This document shows, piece by piece, positions 12,465 to 24,669 of a DNA stretch of 64,000 nucleotides; the stretch's first letter is position 1; each line of letters begins with the position of its first letter. Position numbers and translations under genes: made by a program. The notes beneath the pieces are model-generated. The model searched no databases, was not told where the DNA came from, and was given only the letters and a program-made list of their open reading frames with translations. The DNA is from Cyanoderma ruficeps (Eukaryota > Chordata > Aves > Passeriformes > Timaliidae), in contig VZDJ01004378.1 of assembly GCA_008694505.1 (NCBI GenBank), positions 19,298,239 through 19,362,238 on the forward strand. Direction: 5' to 3'.

Positions 12465-13088
12465 GCTTGCCCTTTGCTATATTTAGCCTGTGTGTGTTGG
12501 TGTCCATTACTCTGTTGTTGGTTGTACTATTTAGTTCTTCTCCTCTCAGTAATCCTTGTTCTCCCTAAGCAGAAGAACACCAGGGGAAGTTGACAGAGTA
12601 GGTGAAGTGTCAATGGGGAAAGGTTAATTTTAGGATGTGAGATGGTTAAAATATCCAAAATGCAGAGTAGATGGCAGCCATCGCGAGCTTTCAGATAGCA
12701 GGAAACAGAGACAGAAGATGAAATGGGCTCAGGACAGATTCTGGTTTAGAAATGGAATATCTCAGGTTCATTTAAAAAGTCCAAATCTCTGATGGATTCA
12801 GTTTGTTTAGAGAGACATTTAGCCCTCAACCTGACCTATATATGTTTGTTAGTGAGGGGAATCTTTCAAGCCAGGAGGTACCGACTGATATTAGCAATGC
12901 ATAACTGTGTTATCAATATTTAAAGCTGTTTTTTTTCCTCCTTTGTCTTTGTTCTAAGAACACAGTGACTCAAATTCTGAGCCACATTGCAGCATATCAT
13001 CCCACAGAATAAAAACAGGCCCCAGCAGAGGTTCTTGTTAATAGATCCCTTGGGGTGTATTAGAGTGAAATGACAATGAATAACCAGC

Positions 13089-13109
13089 AAATAAATAAAT
13101 AAATAAATA
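13089..13109. repeat. (TAAA)n microsatellite, short
   Basis: About five perfect AAAT/TAAA units in the spacer between the CAP genes. It lies 70 bases from a longer tract of the same motif. Confidence 0.9.
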
Positions 13110-13178
13110 TTATATGAAAAGCTTTGGATGGAGCTGCCATGTTCATTCTTGTTTCTAAAGCCCCCACAGGCCATGTCA

Positions 13179-13181
13179 NAA

Positions 13182-13228
<47 letters not shown>

Positions 13229-13230
13229 AT
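13179..13230. repeat. (TAAA)n microsatellite with an ambiguous base
   Basis: About twelve perfect TAAA units. Position 13179 is N at the left edge of the tract, so the assembled repeat length may be wrong. Confidence 0.9.
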
Positions 13231-13974
13231 GCAGCTTTATTTTATAACAATTCGGTTGTAGTTGAAAGAAAGAAAATCTATAAGGAAAAGAAGGAGAAAA
13301 AGCAACAGCCTTAACAACATCTACTTTCATCAAAAGAAGAAAATTTTATCCCAAACTTTTCTGCAATACATTATGATTACTACGAATAGGATTACAGGGG
13401 CCAAACAAATAATAACAAAGAAGCCTACAGGGCAGGAGAGACGCTTGCCCACCACAGTTCAAGAAAGAAGACAAAAAGAGAGACAAGGCTGCTACAACTC
13501 TAATGCGAACTTGTAGCTTAATTTTCTCATTCTCATCACAATGTTCTTGAAACATGACTCGTTTCCTGTGACTAACTTTGTATTCAATTACCATGGCTAG
13601 AGTAAGTCCATCCCATAAATCTTCCAAACAAAAGTGCTGCCGGTAGAGCTAAAACTGCTTTGTACAGCTGAAACACTCTGCTTTTAAAGCTGGAAGACCA
13701 GAAGTTGAGAAGCATGACCTTAAGGAAAGGGCTAATGACATCTGCAGTGTATGCCTTAAGCAAGTGCTCGGTGACGGAACCTTTTGAAGAAAACTGCCCT
13801 GGTGCCTGTGCACAAACCGCAGAAATGAACTGACTTTCAGCGCTGGCCCTGCGGGGGCCGGACCGACGCTGATACTTTTCCCGGCGGCGTTCCATTGGGC
13901 TGTGTTGCACAGCGAGTTACTCTCACGTCTCACAAGCACGGGCAGCAGGTCTCAAACAGGACACTGGACTCCGG

Positions 13975-14180
13975 GGGTGCTGCCCCTCCCGGCCCCCGAG
14001 CACCTCCTCCCCGCTCCCCGCCGCCCCGGGGCGTGCGCAGCGCCCACGCCGTGCCCGCCCTCGCACCGCCCGCTGGGGCGGGCCAGGCCACGCCCAGCTG
14101 CCCTCAGGCTGACGAGGGGCTCTACAAAGGTGACCCAGGCGGGGGAGGGTGCCTGGTGGATTTCAGCACCGCAGCTTCGG
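13975..14180 (+). promoter_or_regulatory. CpG island promoter of GLIPR1
   Basis: A dense GC- and CpG-rich block ends about 80 bases before the ATG at 14260. A GC box (GGGGCGGGCC) lies at 14074-14083. The first CAP gene lacks such an island, so the two paralogues probably differ in expression breadth. The transcription start cannot be fixed from sequence alone. Confidence 0.65.
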
Positions 14181-14259
14181 ACCGTGGGTGTCCCCCGGCA
14201 TGCCCCTAGAGCCGCTGTGGTGACTTTGTGCTTGCACCGTCTCTCTTCTCCCTTTCCCG

Positions 14260-17200
14260 ATGACAAACAGATTTTCTACTTGTGTGCTGGCTTTACTACT
14301 CTTTTTTTATTCCTCTGATTCTTATGAACCATCAACATTGCCTGATCATCGAGATCCAAAGTTTATTGAGGAATGTGTGCAAACCCATAACACATTGCGG
14401 TCGAGAGTGGATCCACCAGCCAGCAACATGCTCTACATGGTAAGGGAATCTTCATGGCTTATATACAAATTCGTAGCATTGTAATGCCGTCTATGATTTT
14501 CAGAGATTGCTTTTGTGGCCAAATGCAAAAAAAAAAACAGAAAACAAACAACAAAAACCTGGGGTCATAAGACTGACCGCTTTTTAAAGCAGAGAAAAAG
14601 GCTCTGATTATCAGGTGGCTTTATGCAATTGGATATGTGCACAGTTTTGCTCTGACTGAAATTCCTCATTGGAAGCCCCGGAGCCCAGCCCTCAGCCGAG
14701 CGCGGGCGTTGTGTTGTGTGAGAAGCCTCCTCGTTGCGAGACACCACAGGCAGCTCGGCAGCCGGAGGTGCGGGGTTTTGTGCACATCTAAGCACAACCT
14801 TCATGCTCTAGTCGGCGAGGGCAGATCGTGTTGCCAAACAGCGCTGGCGAGCTTTCTTTGAGCATTCTCCGAGCGCTCTCTGCAAGGCTCTCAGGGACTG
14901 AGCCGGCAGAGCGGCAGTTCTGAGGGGCTGGGCCTGCAGGGAAAGTCGGAAAGCACCAAGTGCAGCAGTGCTGGAGACAGTCGTGTCCCCCACTGCTCTG
15001 CCCCTCACCTGCTCCCCGGGCACCTCAGGAGCAACATCTGCAGCTACCATGCAAAACACAGCCTATCTTTCAGTGGGCCACAACCATTGTCTTAATTCTG
15101 AGCTCTTTCTTTTTGCCCTGCTTTCTTACTATGTCACATGGTCACCACCAGAAGAGGACATAGCCACAGCTGTAATTAGCAACACCCCAACTGAAGTTGG
15201 GGGGGAAAAAAGAGTTCATTTGCCATTTCCGGTTGTCAGACACTAAAAGACAAGTGCCCCATTTGAGAGGGGTAACTGCACAGTAATCAAACTTGAATAG
15301 CAAACATGACAGGAGACTTATTTAGTTTTTCTTCTAGATGAATCTTTTACATCAGCTCTCCTCAGCTGTGCATCCTGACCTTCAGAACCTGTTGCTTTGG
15401 ACTCTTTATTTTCTACATTGCTTTACTGGCAATGTAGAAAATAAACAAAATATTGTTAGGATGTGTTAAAAGTGCAATATTCATATTTTTAAATTGTGCT
15501 TAATTTTTTCTTTTGAAAAAATAACTGAAATCTGAAAAAAAAAAAAAAGGAAGCATAAGAAAGACAAATAAATTGCATCTAAAACTGAAACTGAAGCATG
15601 GTAAGTTTCTTTCAAAACACTGCAAAATCTCTAGTCTTAGTATGACCTCTTCCAGGAACTATTTAATGTGGAGAGAGCAGTGCAATACATGATAAAATCT
15701 GTTACGAAACTAAAAACATGGGAATTGAAAACGGTGTTTTGTGTGGTCTTTGGGACTTCAAAAAGGCAGAAAAGAAGATGGTGCTTTTATTTCACAGGGA
15801 ACTTCTTTTTTGCTGGATGTAACTGTCCACCTAGATATGTGAAAAATTAAGATTGGATTCACAACGTTCCCATATTTTGGAAAAGGAGTTTTTAGAAGAA
15901 AATGCAAAATTGAATCTCCTTGAATTGCAAGAAACAAAGCTCAACCATTGATATTTGTAAAACTTGTGTTATAAAATGAGAACGTTGATCTATTTTTTTT
16001 TACCTGACAACTGTGAGCCCTTTCTCAGCCACCCAAAGCACTGCTTAGTTCTGTTCTAAAGCTCCTCAAAAACAGCAGTCTCACTAGTTTGATCAGGGCT
16101 TCACAACAGTCTCCTTTGAATTAGTGCTGCCTTCCATCACTTTTCACATATTATACATTAAATTTTTCCTCCTTAAGTTAGCAAGCAACTTGTTATAAAA
16201 TGGAAACTGAGAAGCAGTTCATGAGGGGGAAAAAATGTAAGTACTGTTTCCTTAAACAGCAGTGATATCTATAAGCAAATCTTCCTGTCCTGTGCATTTT
16301 CTTCCCATGCGGTTTAGTCCAGTCTTGATGTTTAAGTGCAATATTATAAGCAAATAAGGAGTGTAACTGCAGTTCAGGTAAAGATCATTGTGAACACTTC
16401 TGTACACTGCTTTTCATCTGTCAGCCAGTTTAAGGGTTCACACAAAATGGAAAGCATATTTAAATTTACTACGCAACTTTAAACTTATTATTATGCATAC
16501 CTTTATCAAACTTTAAACCTATTACTACTATAGGATGAAGGAGAGGAGGTGCATGGACTCTTAAAAAGCAGAATGTGGGAAAAAAGAGTCCGTGAAGCAC
16601 TAAGGTGCATCCCCCACTGTCATATATCTTTCATCATCATCATCTCAGGGCCTTGACAAGATGTGAAATGAAGCTTCTGTCTTAACTGGCAGAGTTATCT
16701 TCCAGGACTGGAAGATAAGTTCTGTACAATGCCAGATTGTATCCATTGTCCTTAAAAGTATCTAAGGAAATACCTACTGCTCACTTGAAATCAGACTCCC
16801 TACCCCAAATTTAATACTTGATATGCTGAGTTCCTATGTAAATTATTTATGTCCTAGTTTTGTGGGTGTATTTGGTTTGCATGGACATGTTTTGGAAGCA
16901 GAGGGGGTATACAGGGCTGGTTTCTGTGAGAAGCTGCCAGAAGCTCCCTGCGTGTCCCACAGGGCCATTTCCCTGCTGGCCAAGGCTAAGTCCGTCAGCC
17001 ACAGTGGTAGTGCCTCTAGGATAATATATTCAAGAAGGAGAAAGGTTGTGCACAAGCAATTGCAGCCAGAGAAGACTAAGAACATGTGAAAGGAACAGCC
17101 AGGCTGGCATGGCAGTCATGGCAGAAAGAGAGGCCGGAGGTGCTCCAGGTGCCTGAGCAGAGATTTCCCTGCAGCCTGTGGTGCAGCCCATGGTGAGGCA

Positions 17201-20200
17201 GGATGGGACCTTCCAGTCCATGGACGTCCAAGGAGGAACAAAGATCCAGCTGCAGCCTCTGGAGGACCCCACACTGGAGCAGGTGGAGGCCTGAAGGGGG
17301 CTGTGACCCTGTGGGAAACCTGTGCTGGAGCAGGGCCCTGGCAGGGCATGTGGCCCCATGGAGGGAGGAGCCCGCACTGAGCAGGTTTGCTGACAGAACA
17401 GGTAACCCCATGGAGGACCCACTGTGGAGCAGTGCGCTCCTGAAGGACTGCACCCTGACAGAGGGACCACGCTGGAACAGTGTGTGAAGAGCTACACCCC
17501 ATGAGAGGGAACAGAAGTTTGTGAAGGACTGTCTTGTGTTGGAGGGACCCCACACTGGAACAGGAGAAGAGTGTGAGGAGAAGGAGGGAGCAGGAGAGAC
17601 AGTGTTTGATGAACAGAGCATAACCCCCAATTCGTGTCCCTGTGAGCTGCTGGGGAGAAGGAGGGAGTGGAAAATCAGGGCTGAAGTTATGTCCTGGAAG
17701 AAGGCAGGGGTGGGAGGAACGTGTTTCAAATTGTAAAAAATACAAGTAATTTCCCCAAGCTGAATCTGTTTCGCCCATGGCAGTAACTGATGAATGATCT
17801 CTCCCTGTCTTTCGCAATCCAGGAACCTTTGGCGGCACTTTCTCTCCCCTCCCCAGCTGAGGAGTGTCTTTGGTGGGCACCTGCCCAGTGTCCACCCCAC
17901 CACAGTGGGAAAATACACCCTCCACAAATGTTAGAGCGGAAGACATAGGTTAAAAAATATTTTGAAATCTCTGTAGTTGTGTTTTGGCGTGATCTTGTGA
18001 TTTTTAATTACTAATTGGTAGCATAAACAATACACATTGTTTCAGACTTAGCTATGGTACCAAAAAAGCTTGCTTAGGTAAAACACAGACAAAATCTGAC
18101 AACCTACCTGCAAAAATCTACAAAAAGGTAGATTGTAAAATACACCTTTATCCTTCATCATTTCAGATGCATTCAAAACAATTTTCTTGGGGTTTCCATC
18201 ATTTGCAGAAGCAAGTAAGCTATTTTAATAAAATCAGAAGAGGTCAAATAAAAAGTTTATTTTTTAAAAAAACCTTCAGTACAAAATAGTTCAGTGCGGG
18301 ACAATTTAATTTATGTAACGCAAAGTATAACTAGCACTACAAGCATACACTTGTGGTACAGTATCTTGCAGGAGGCACAATGCTGCAATCACTCAATCAA
18401 GGTGTGTGCACAAGAAAACCCAGCAAGAGCAGACACTACCTCCAGTGCAAACAAAAGACATTTACATAACTCAATTGCTTAGATAAGCACTTCCTCTAAA
18501 ATGGAATAGCAAGTGAATGAGTCATTCCACAAATATGAATTCAGCACTAATGTTTCAAGCCACCAAACACAATGATGCTCACCAAAGGGTTGAGTTTAAA
18601 CTGTCCCCAAAATCCCAGTGTGCTTGTGAACTGACCTGCAAGCCATGGCCTTAAGCAAATACGAGGCTACATAAGACTTTTGCATTATTAATATGGAAAG
18701 CATAACCCTCATTTTCCAGATTCTATGTAAATTCAGATTAATTTACATTAATGTTCTATCATGGCCAGCACAGCCTTGAAATGCTCATTGTGCCACAAAC
18801 ACTGTATTTGCCTGATATACAGCTCTTGGTGTCCAACAAGCCAGTCAGCCAAAATCATATACCACCCCAAAAATTTCCTCAAGCTTAATCAGCAATTTAA
18901 GTTCAGATCAGAAACAAACCTGCAAGCCGATCTACCATGTAGCTCTGTAAGTCTCAACAGAAGTAAAAAATTAATGAATCAAAAGCATCTACACTATTGA
19001 GACCCAGCTTTTCCTGAGAGCTGCTCTGAATTACTGCACTGCCAATATAACAAAGATATTTAATTGTCTTTATTTTGCAGAGTTGGGATCCAGATTTGGC
19101 AAAGACTGCAAAAGCTTGGGCAAAGAAATGCCTATTTAAGCATAATATATACCTCAAACAGAAAGGGAAAGCTCACCCCAGGTTTAATGCTGTTGGAGAA
19201 AACATCTGGACTGGCTCAATTTCTGCCTTTACTGTGAAAGGAGTCTTAGCCTCTTGGTACCGCGAGGTGCAGTCCTACACTTATGACACCAATGGGTGCA
19301 GTCGAGTATGTGGCCACTATACCCAGGTAAATATTGCATTTCTCTATCTAAACCATGGACCAGCTTTGCCATTTTGATACAAAACCTCTACATTTCTGTT
19401 GAAGATTCAGTGAACTTTTCCAGGTTCTGTAGTCTTACTATATGTCTGTGTGCACAAGATGTTCATGTTCTTATGTTCCCATTTATGGGAGGAAAAGAGT
19501 CACTGTATTGTTACTTTAAATGTGGCAGTTTGGGGGTTTTTTGGGAAGAAAATAGTGCAGCCATCCAGCAGTCAGATTAGTCAAGCAGTGGCCAAAAGCC
19601 AGGCAATGGCAGTGGCTGTGAGCTGCAGTGCATGAGTGGAATCAGGTCTCAGCTCTGTCAGGCACACTTCAAATGCCAAGGGCTGCAGAAGTACCATCAT
19701 GAAAAGAGATGTCTGCAGTTCTGCAAACATCATGTGTGCACTTTGTCCAACTGCTATTCCCAAAGGAAGTGGGCAAAGTGAGGAAAAAGACTGCCACTGC
19801 CATGAAACACTGCTATCACTACCCACAGCTGTAGGAAAGCAGGACTGCTTGCAACAGCAGCGCTGGGGTTAAACTGTGACCTGAGGCTGTTTAATATTTT
19901 TTGCAGGGATACACATGTGCATTTAGGACTTGAGTAGATGGGGTAAAGCTGGTGGGCTTTCTGAACTTGTGTGCAGAGAAGATACTTGGATGCAGGAGCT
20001 GTGAGAGATGACTGTGCTGCTCTTTGAGCTTGCTCTCAAGGACATTGCAAGAGTCAGCACCTGGGAACTGCAGAGAAGCACACCTTACCTGGCACTAAAG
20101 CACAGTGCTGTTGACCATGGTGTTTGTAGAGGAGCAGGCCATGCAGTTTCATGGGAGTAGAATAAAAAAATAAGATTATTCACACTTGGAGTTAGCAGTG

Positions 20201-23200
20201 ATAGTGACTGTAGCTGGAAGATATCTGACAGCCTCAGGAGGTATCCTTGGGTCTTTACTATCGGGGAATTCCTCATTCCTCTTCTTCCCAACTGTAGAGA
20301 ATTTTCCCTGGGCACAATTACCGCAGTTATCACAAATCACTGCTCAGTCCGTGGCCTCCTGGGATAGAGAAGGTCCTTTTATTCAGTCCTTCACAGTCCT
20401 CAGGAATCAAGTTATCTATGGCTGGTGCCAGGAGCGACTTCTGCCCTGCCGCTGCACTGAGAAGACCCTCAGGAGTCTGAGGATTGTCCCCTCGTCCAAG
20501 AGCTGGTACCAAACAGGCATAAACAGAAATGGCCAGACCTCCCCTTTAAGTCAGTGGAAGCACAAATGCATTTATGTTCTAAGTTGCCGGGATCTTTCCA
20601 TATTGCTCATGCAGTCAGTCATCACTGCTGTTTTATCACCCTCAGATATTGCTGTGCCCATGTCTCCCCTCTACTGCTGTCATGGGACTTACTTTTTCAG
20701 GACTGCAGCATTTGTCTGCACTCTGATAGGATGCTGGGTCCCACAGAAAAGCTTCTGGTAGAGAGAGGATCAGTACATGAAGTAATGGCCTTGTCTCTAG
20801 ATTATCTTAGTCATGGCCATGATATTAAAAGGCAGGACTGCAACCCAAACACAATCCTCCTCCCAAAGCACCAGTGCCTTCTGGCAATTTGCTTTATGTC
20901 TCCATGGGATTTAGTAAAGGGGCAGCCAGCCCTCATAAGAGCTGTAGCAGATCATGAAGCCTTTTCTGCACAGGTATGAACTCAGCTCCCACAGCAGGAA
21001 AGACAGAAAGGTAATTGATTAGGTTGAAACAAAGGAGATGAACTTCACCTTTCTCCTTTGCAAGAAAAGAAAACAACATGTTGCAGCCAGTCGTGTCTTC
21101 TTTCTGCATAGTTTTAACAAATGCATGGTGAATTGGGTAAAATAATCAGTCTTTTTTCAGAACAAACTATGATTTTGAGATCCATTACTGCTACTTTTCC
21201 TTTTGAAGCCTGCCAAAGGAGTGGTCCTCATCCCATTGTATGTGATAAAACCGAGAACAGATCTCTTAACTCTTGAGGTGCTGAATCAAAGCCTTTGTAA
21301 CCAGTGTATCCATCTGTCTTTGCAGGTAGTTTGGGCTACAAGCTACAAGGTCGGTTGTGCAGTCCACTTCTGTCCCAAGGTGAAATACACCTCCATACCC
21401 AACGCAGCACACTTCGTCTGCGACTATGGGCCGTCGTAAGGCTTTTTGTTATGAATATTTCACAGGGCTCAGGTCCTACCCCTTCCCTTCCACAACATGC
21501 AAGTTTATTAGATCGGTCCATTTAGTCCGGTGTTTTATGGGAGAAAATAGTCTCCAAAATAGAGAAAGAGGTACACCTTTGTCCAACCAGCTTTTTTTTT
21601 TTTATTTGCTAGATGAGGGCTGTATATTGGAGACAGAAAGCAGTGGGACTGGAAGAAAGGATTAAATATAAGCTGTTGACATGAAAATACTGAAGTGATC
21701 ATCTGAAAGTTAATCCCTTGCTCCTGATTGCCAAGATGGCCCCAGACAGTTGCCAAAGTGCAAACACAAAGTCTGAAGCTATTCCCATGCATGCCTGAAG
21801 AATTAAGCCCCTAAGTCAATGGCTTGGAAAAACATTGAAGTGTGCAGTCCTGGCAGCCTGCAGTCTTGGCAGCTGAGGGCTGCTTAGGAGGCTGAGGCTG
21901 CTCAATACAAATCTGATCCAGAGGTCCTTCATATGCATAGTCAGTAGGATATCCAGCTAGGATGGGTGTATTATTCTCTTCTCCAGCTAATAAACACCAC
22001 CACAGTATAAATGCAGCTTTAAAAGCCTTTTATGCATACCATGTTGGGCCAAGGTCAAGCAGCTCTTGAAGTCAAGCGAATTTGGCATTTCTTTTGCCCA
22101 TGTCTCTTCCTTGGAAGAATATGTACCCCTGACTGGATACCTTGAAATGACACAGCTGCTGCTCTCCCCAGAAGCCCCACATGCAGAAGGCCAAAATCCC
22201 ACTGGATTTCTTGGCCTGTGTTGGCACGGGGAAGAGGAGCGGTGCCTTCACCAGCACCCAGCAAAGCAGGCAGGGCCTCTCTGGAGAAGCAAGGGGCTGT
22301 AGAGAGGGCTTTAGAGCTGAGCCCTTCCCTGCTGGGTGAGGACTCCACAAAAGGTCAGTTGCATGCTAAGAAGTGGAGTAATGTCACATCCATTGATGTG
22401 ACATTGATTTTGAGAAGTAGCAGCTTCATTGCTTTGTTTCAGCTCTACCAAGACCCCAGGCAAGATCCATATATACTTTCCTGAAGTGAATGTACTCTTC
22501 GGCTTAGACCAAGCAATGAAAGCCTCACCTTGCTGAAAGTAATGAGGTTTTACCATGAAGTTTCATCTCACTGCTGAGATTTCATGCTTACAAAATCCCT
22601 CTCTGTGCTCATGGGCAGTGTGAGGCATGCTGTAAGTTTTGCTTTGGCCATGCTTTGAGCAAAGCACTCAGCTGTGTTTGGTGCAGTATCAGCCTGGGCA
22701 GAGGTAGTTGGTCCCACTCGCACCACTGGCAGAGGGAGGGAGCAGGAGAGGGACTTACATCACTCCTAAAATATTAACCAACAAATGGATGAAATCACCA
22801 CCTATGAGAGATTCTCCAGCACCAGAGCAGTCCTCTTCAAGGCTGAATACACATACACACACAGTAACTGAACCTGCTCTTGGTTCCATAGCCAGAGCCA
22901 GCTATGAGAGTCCAGAGTCTCCCTGCACACAAATTACCCAACTCTGAGACTGCTTTAATTCCCAGGTTTTCAATACTGCTGTCTTCAGGTTCCTAAACAA
23001 CAAGGTGTCCTATTACATTTAATCTTTTCTGTTTCACTTTGTGTCTTGGGCACAGGGCACTCAGACGGGACTCTTGAAAAAACCATCACTCTCTCAACAC
23101 AAGTGAAGCAAAACTCAGGTTAAAACCTGTTTAGCAGTAGGTATGAATGTCTTCCCAAGGGCTGTTTGAGAGTGGTGTTATTTTCCTTCGCAGTGGGAAT

Positions 23201-24669
23201 TACCCAGTGCAGCCATACAAGCGGGGAGATGCGTGCAGCGCGTGTGGTGGTGAGGAGTGTGTCAACCTGCTGTGTAGTAAGTAGAAGACAACCAGACATC
23301 CTCCCCAAGCACATGTAGAAAGGGAAAGAGCACACAAAAGATACCGTCAGGAGGCAGGCATAGCACTCCTGTTCCTAAATGTAGGCTGGAAAACTGCAGT
23401 CAGAAGCCAAGTGGGTAATGATGCACATAGTGAGGGGAGGAGGGCAGAAGGAGCCTGTTTTCTACCCTGGAGAGTGATGGGATGGGGTCTGCTCCTCAGG
23501 TGCTGGAGGGTGTATTACATGAGATGTGGTGGCTTCAGTTTAAGGTATTATTACCCCTGTCTGAAGTTACTGCTTGCAGAAACAAAAAGCAGAGAATGGG
23601 ATACCTGTCCGGCTCTGAGGGCTCCCGGTTATTACCTGATGTGTGAGCTGTGGCTTGAGCTGGTGCAGGTCCAAGCACACTTTGCCCCTGCCATGCCACT
23701 GCAGGTGGGGAGAGCAGCCATAGCACTGCCAAAGCTGCTCACTCCAGTGAACATCAGCCAGGCCATCTGCTTTCCCCTGAGCACTGGGAGAGAACAAGGC
23801 TGACATGCAAGAGTCTTCCTGGAGATGCAGTGCTCCACCCAAGTCTGGCAGCCTTCCTGATATGCCTGCACTTGGCTTTGTAATGGCAGCATGGAGTCAG
23901 GAGGGAAGGAGACCTGAAATTTCCATAAAGACAAGGCACTCTGCTCTGGCCATTGGCCTGTGGAGAGCTGAGGGTATGGTCACACTTTTCCCCAGAACTT
24001 GACCATTGGTGAACTGAAGGAGTGGGAAGATGCTGTTAAAACACCAGTACCTAAGGAATGTAAGGGAGTGCTGGATTCACAGGGCTGTTTAATGTTACTT
24101 GCAGGCTCTCAAAACACAGGGCACAGGGCAAAAGCCAAAGTGGTCTTGGGAAGCACATCCATGGGGGGAGTCCTCTCTACCCCAGTCACTGGCCGTAGAA
24201 GCCAAAACAGTGTGATAAACCACTCCTCAGCAGAGTCCTGAGAGTCACTGCAGGGCTCTCCCAGAGTCAGCAGGTCTTTGCTTCTTACAGCTGAGTAATT
24301 CACATCAGCTGTATTTATAAGCCCATTGTGATGGTCACATTTCATTCCCTTTTGGTTAGAGTCAAACTGTTTCTAAACTATAAGTGTGCTTATGTTTACT
24401 TCTTTTCTCTCTCCAGAAAATCCAGAGCGTGACAAAGTCATTGGTAAGTACCACTGGAATCACTGCTTCCTTTTGTTGCTGTTTTTGCAGTTATACTTGA
24501 AAACGAGTGAATTGGTTGTTTTACAGAGGACTCCAAGTGGCATCCAGACTGGGACAGACCTGCATGTGATGAGGTCTGCATCTTTGTTAGACCACTACTC
24601 CTTGTACTGACATTTGTGGCCACCTGGCTCTTACCGAAATATTGCTCTCTAATACCTGCCAGTGGGTAA
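14260..24669 (+). CDS. GLIPR1: GLIPR1, CAP-domain membrane protein
   Basis: Six coding exons: 14260-14439, 19081-19326, 21326-21435, 23194-23276, 24417-24443 and 24527-24669. They join in phase to give 262 aa, close to the usual length of GLIPR1. The ATG at 14260 opens a signal peptide (about 1-21), although its Kozak context is weak (C at -3). The CAP domain (about 35-181) shows HNTLRS at 43-48, GENIW at 99-103, CGHYTQVVW at 137-145 and CDYGPSGNYP at 174-183, with His43, Glu100 and His139 in place. The hinge has CSAC and CVNLLC (193-206), and a hydrophobic C-terminal helix covers about 233-251. Exons 1-5 match the neighbouring CAP gene in length and phase (exon 3 is one codon shorter); only the last exon differs, lacking the proline-rich linker. 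It is called GLIPR1 because it is the copy next to KRR1. The exact one-to-one orthology is inferred. Confidence 0.9.
15405..15445. repeat. Perfect 16-bp inverted repeat with 9-nt loop
   Basis: The left arm TTTATTTTCTACATTG (15405-15420) and right arm CAATGTAGAAAATAAA (15430-15445) pair without a mismatch around the loop CTTTACTGG. A transcript of either strand would fold into a 16-bp stem. The pairing stops on both sides, so the stem is shorter than a typical microRNA precursor. The right arm also carries an AATAAA. It could be a chance fold-back, the remnant of a small inverted-repeat element, or a structural RNA element. Confidence 0.85.
16850..17904 (+). mobile_element. Solo LTR of a songbird endogenous retrovirus (ERVL-like)
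   Basis: The element starts TGTCCTAG and ends CCACCACA. Its body is built from degenerate repeats of the type 'gtggaggacccca...ctggagcag', which recall LTRs I know from songbird genomes. Its 3' part has the TTTGGTGGGCACCTG stretch before the terminal CACA. No gag, pol or env reading frame flanks it, so it is a solo LTR left by recombination. Clear target-site duplications are not visible (TTTAT against GTGGG), which suggests age. The LTR's own poly(A) region looks degraded near 17730. It lies in the sense direction in intron 1 of GLIPR1. The family assignment is from memory of the consensus type, not from a search. Confidence 0.75.
19327..21325 (+). other. Intron 2 of GLIPR1
   Basis: A 2.0-kb intron with moderate GC content. 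Several mid-length frames (for example 20186-20761 plus, 191 codons) occur but show no recognised domain. No repeat was assigned with confidence. Confidence 0.6.
21436..23193 (+). other. Intron 3 of GLIPR1
   Basis: A 1.76-kb intron. It holds an 11-bp inverted repeat at 22380-22405 and no supported exon. Confidence 0.6.
22380..22405. repeat. 11-bp inverted repeat with 4-nt loop
   Basis: AATGTCACATC (22380-22390) and GATGTGACATT (22395-22405) are exact reverse complements around CATT. It lies inside intron 3 of GLIPR1. The arms contain TGACAT/ATGTCA, so a dimeric transcription-factor site is as likely as an RNA fold. Confidence 0.85.
23277..24416 (+). other. Intron 4 of GLIPR1
   Basis: A 1.14-kb intron from GTAAGT to CTCTCCAG. 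No exon or repeat family is recognised in it. Overlapping frames on both strands near 23411-23939 are not supported. Confidence 0.6.

Larger units (their letters stand above)
12465..13974. other. Spacer between the two CAP genes
   Basis: About 1.5 kb with two (TAAA)n tracts and one ambiguous base. From about 13800 onward it grades into the CpG island of the second CAP gene. A minus-strand frame at 12920-13333 runs straight through the microsatellite and is not a gene. Confidence 0.6.
14440..19080 (+). other. Intron 1 of GLIPR1
   Basis: A 4.6-kb intron, GTAAGG to TTTTGCAG. It contains a perfect 16-bp inverted repeat (15405-15445) and a solo LTR (16850-17904). Its first 600 bases remain fairly GC-rich, continuing from the promoter island. 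No other coding exon is supported. Confidence 0.7.

Noticed and set aside
12920..13333. 137-codon minus-strand frame
   Set aside because: It is translated through the (TAAA)n tract and the N, giving a repeated FIYL pattern; not a gene.
17076..17927. Long minus-strand frames (276 and 283 codons)
   Set aside because: They are antisense to the solo LTR; the open frame follows from its repeated GC-rich units and has no domain.
20186..20761. 191-codon plus-strand frame in GLIPR1 intron 2
   Set aside because: Lies wholly inside an intron, with no recognised domain and no fitting splice sites.
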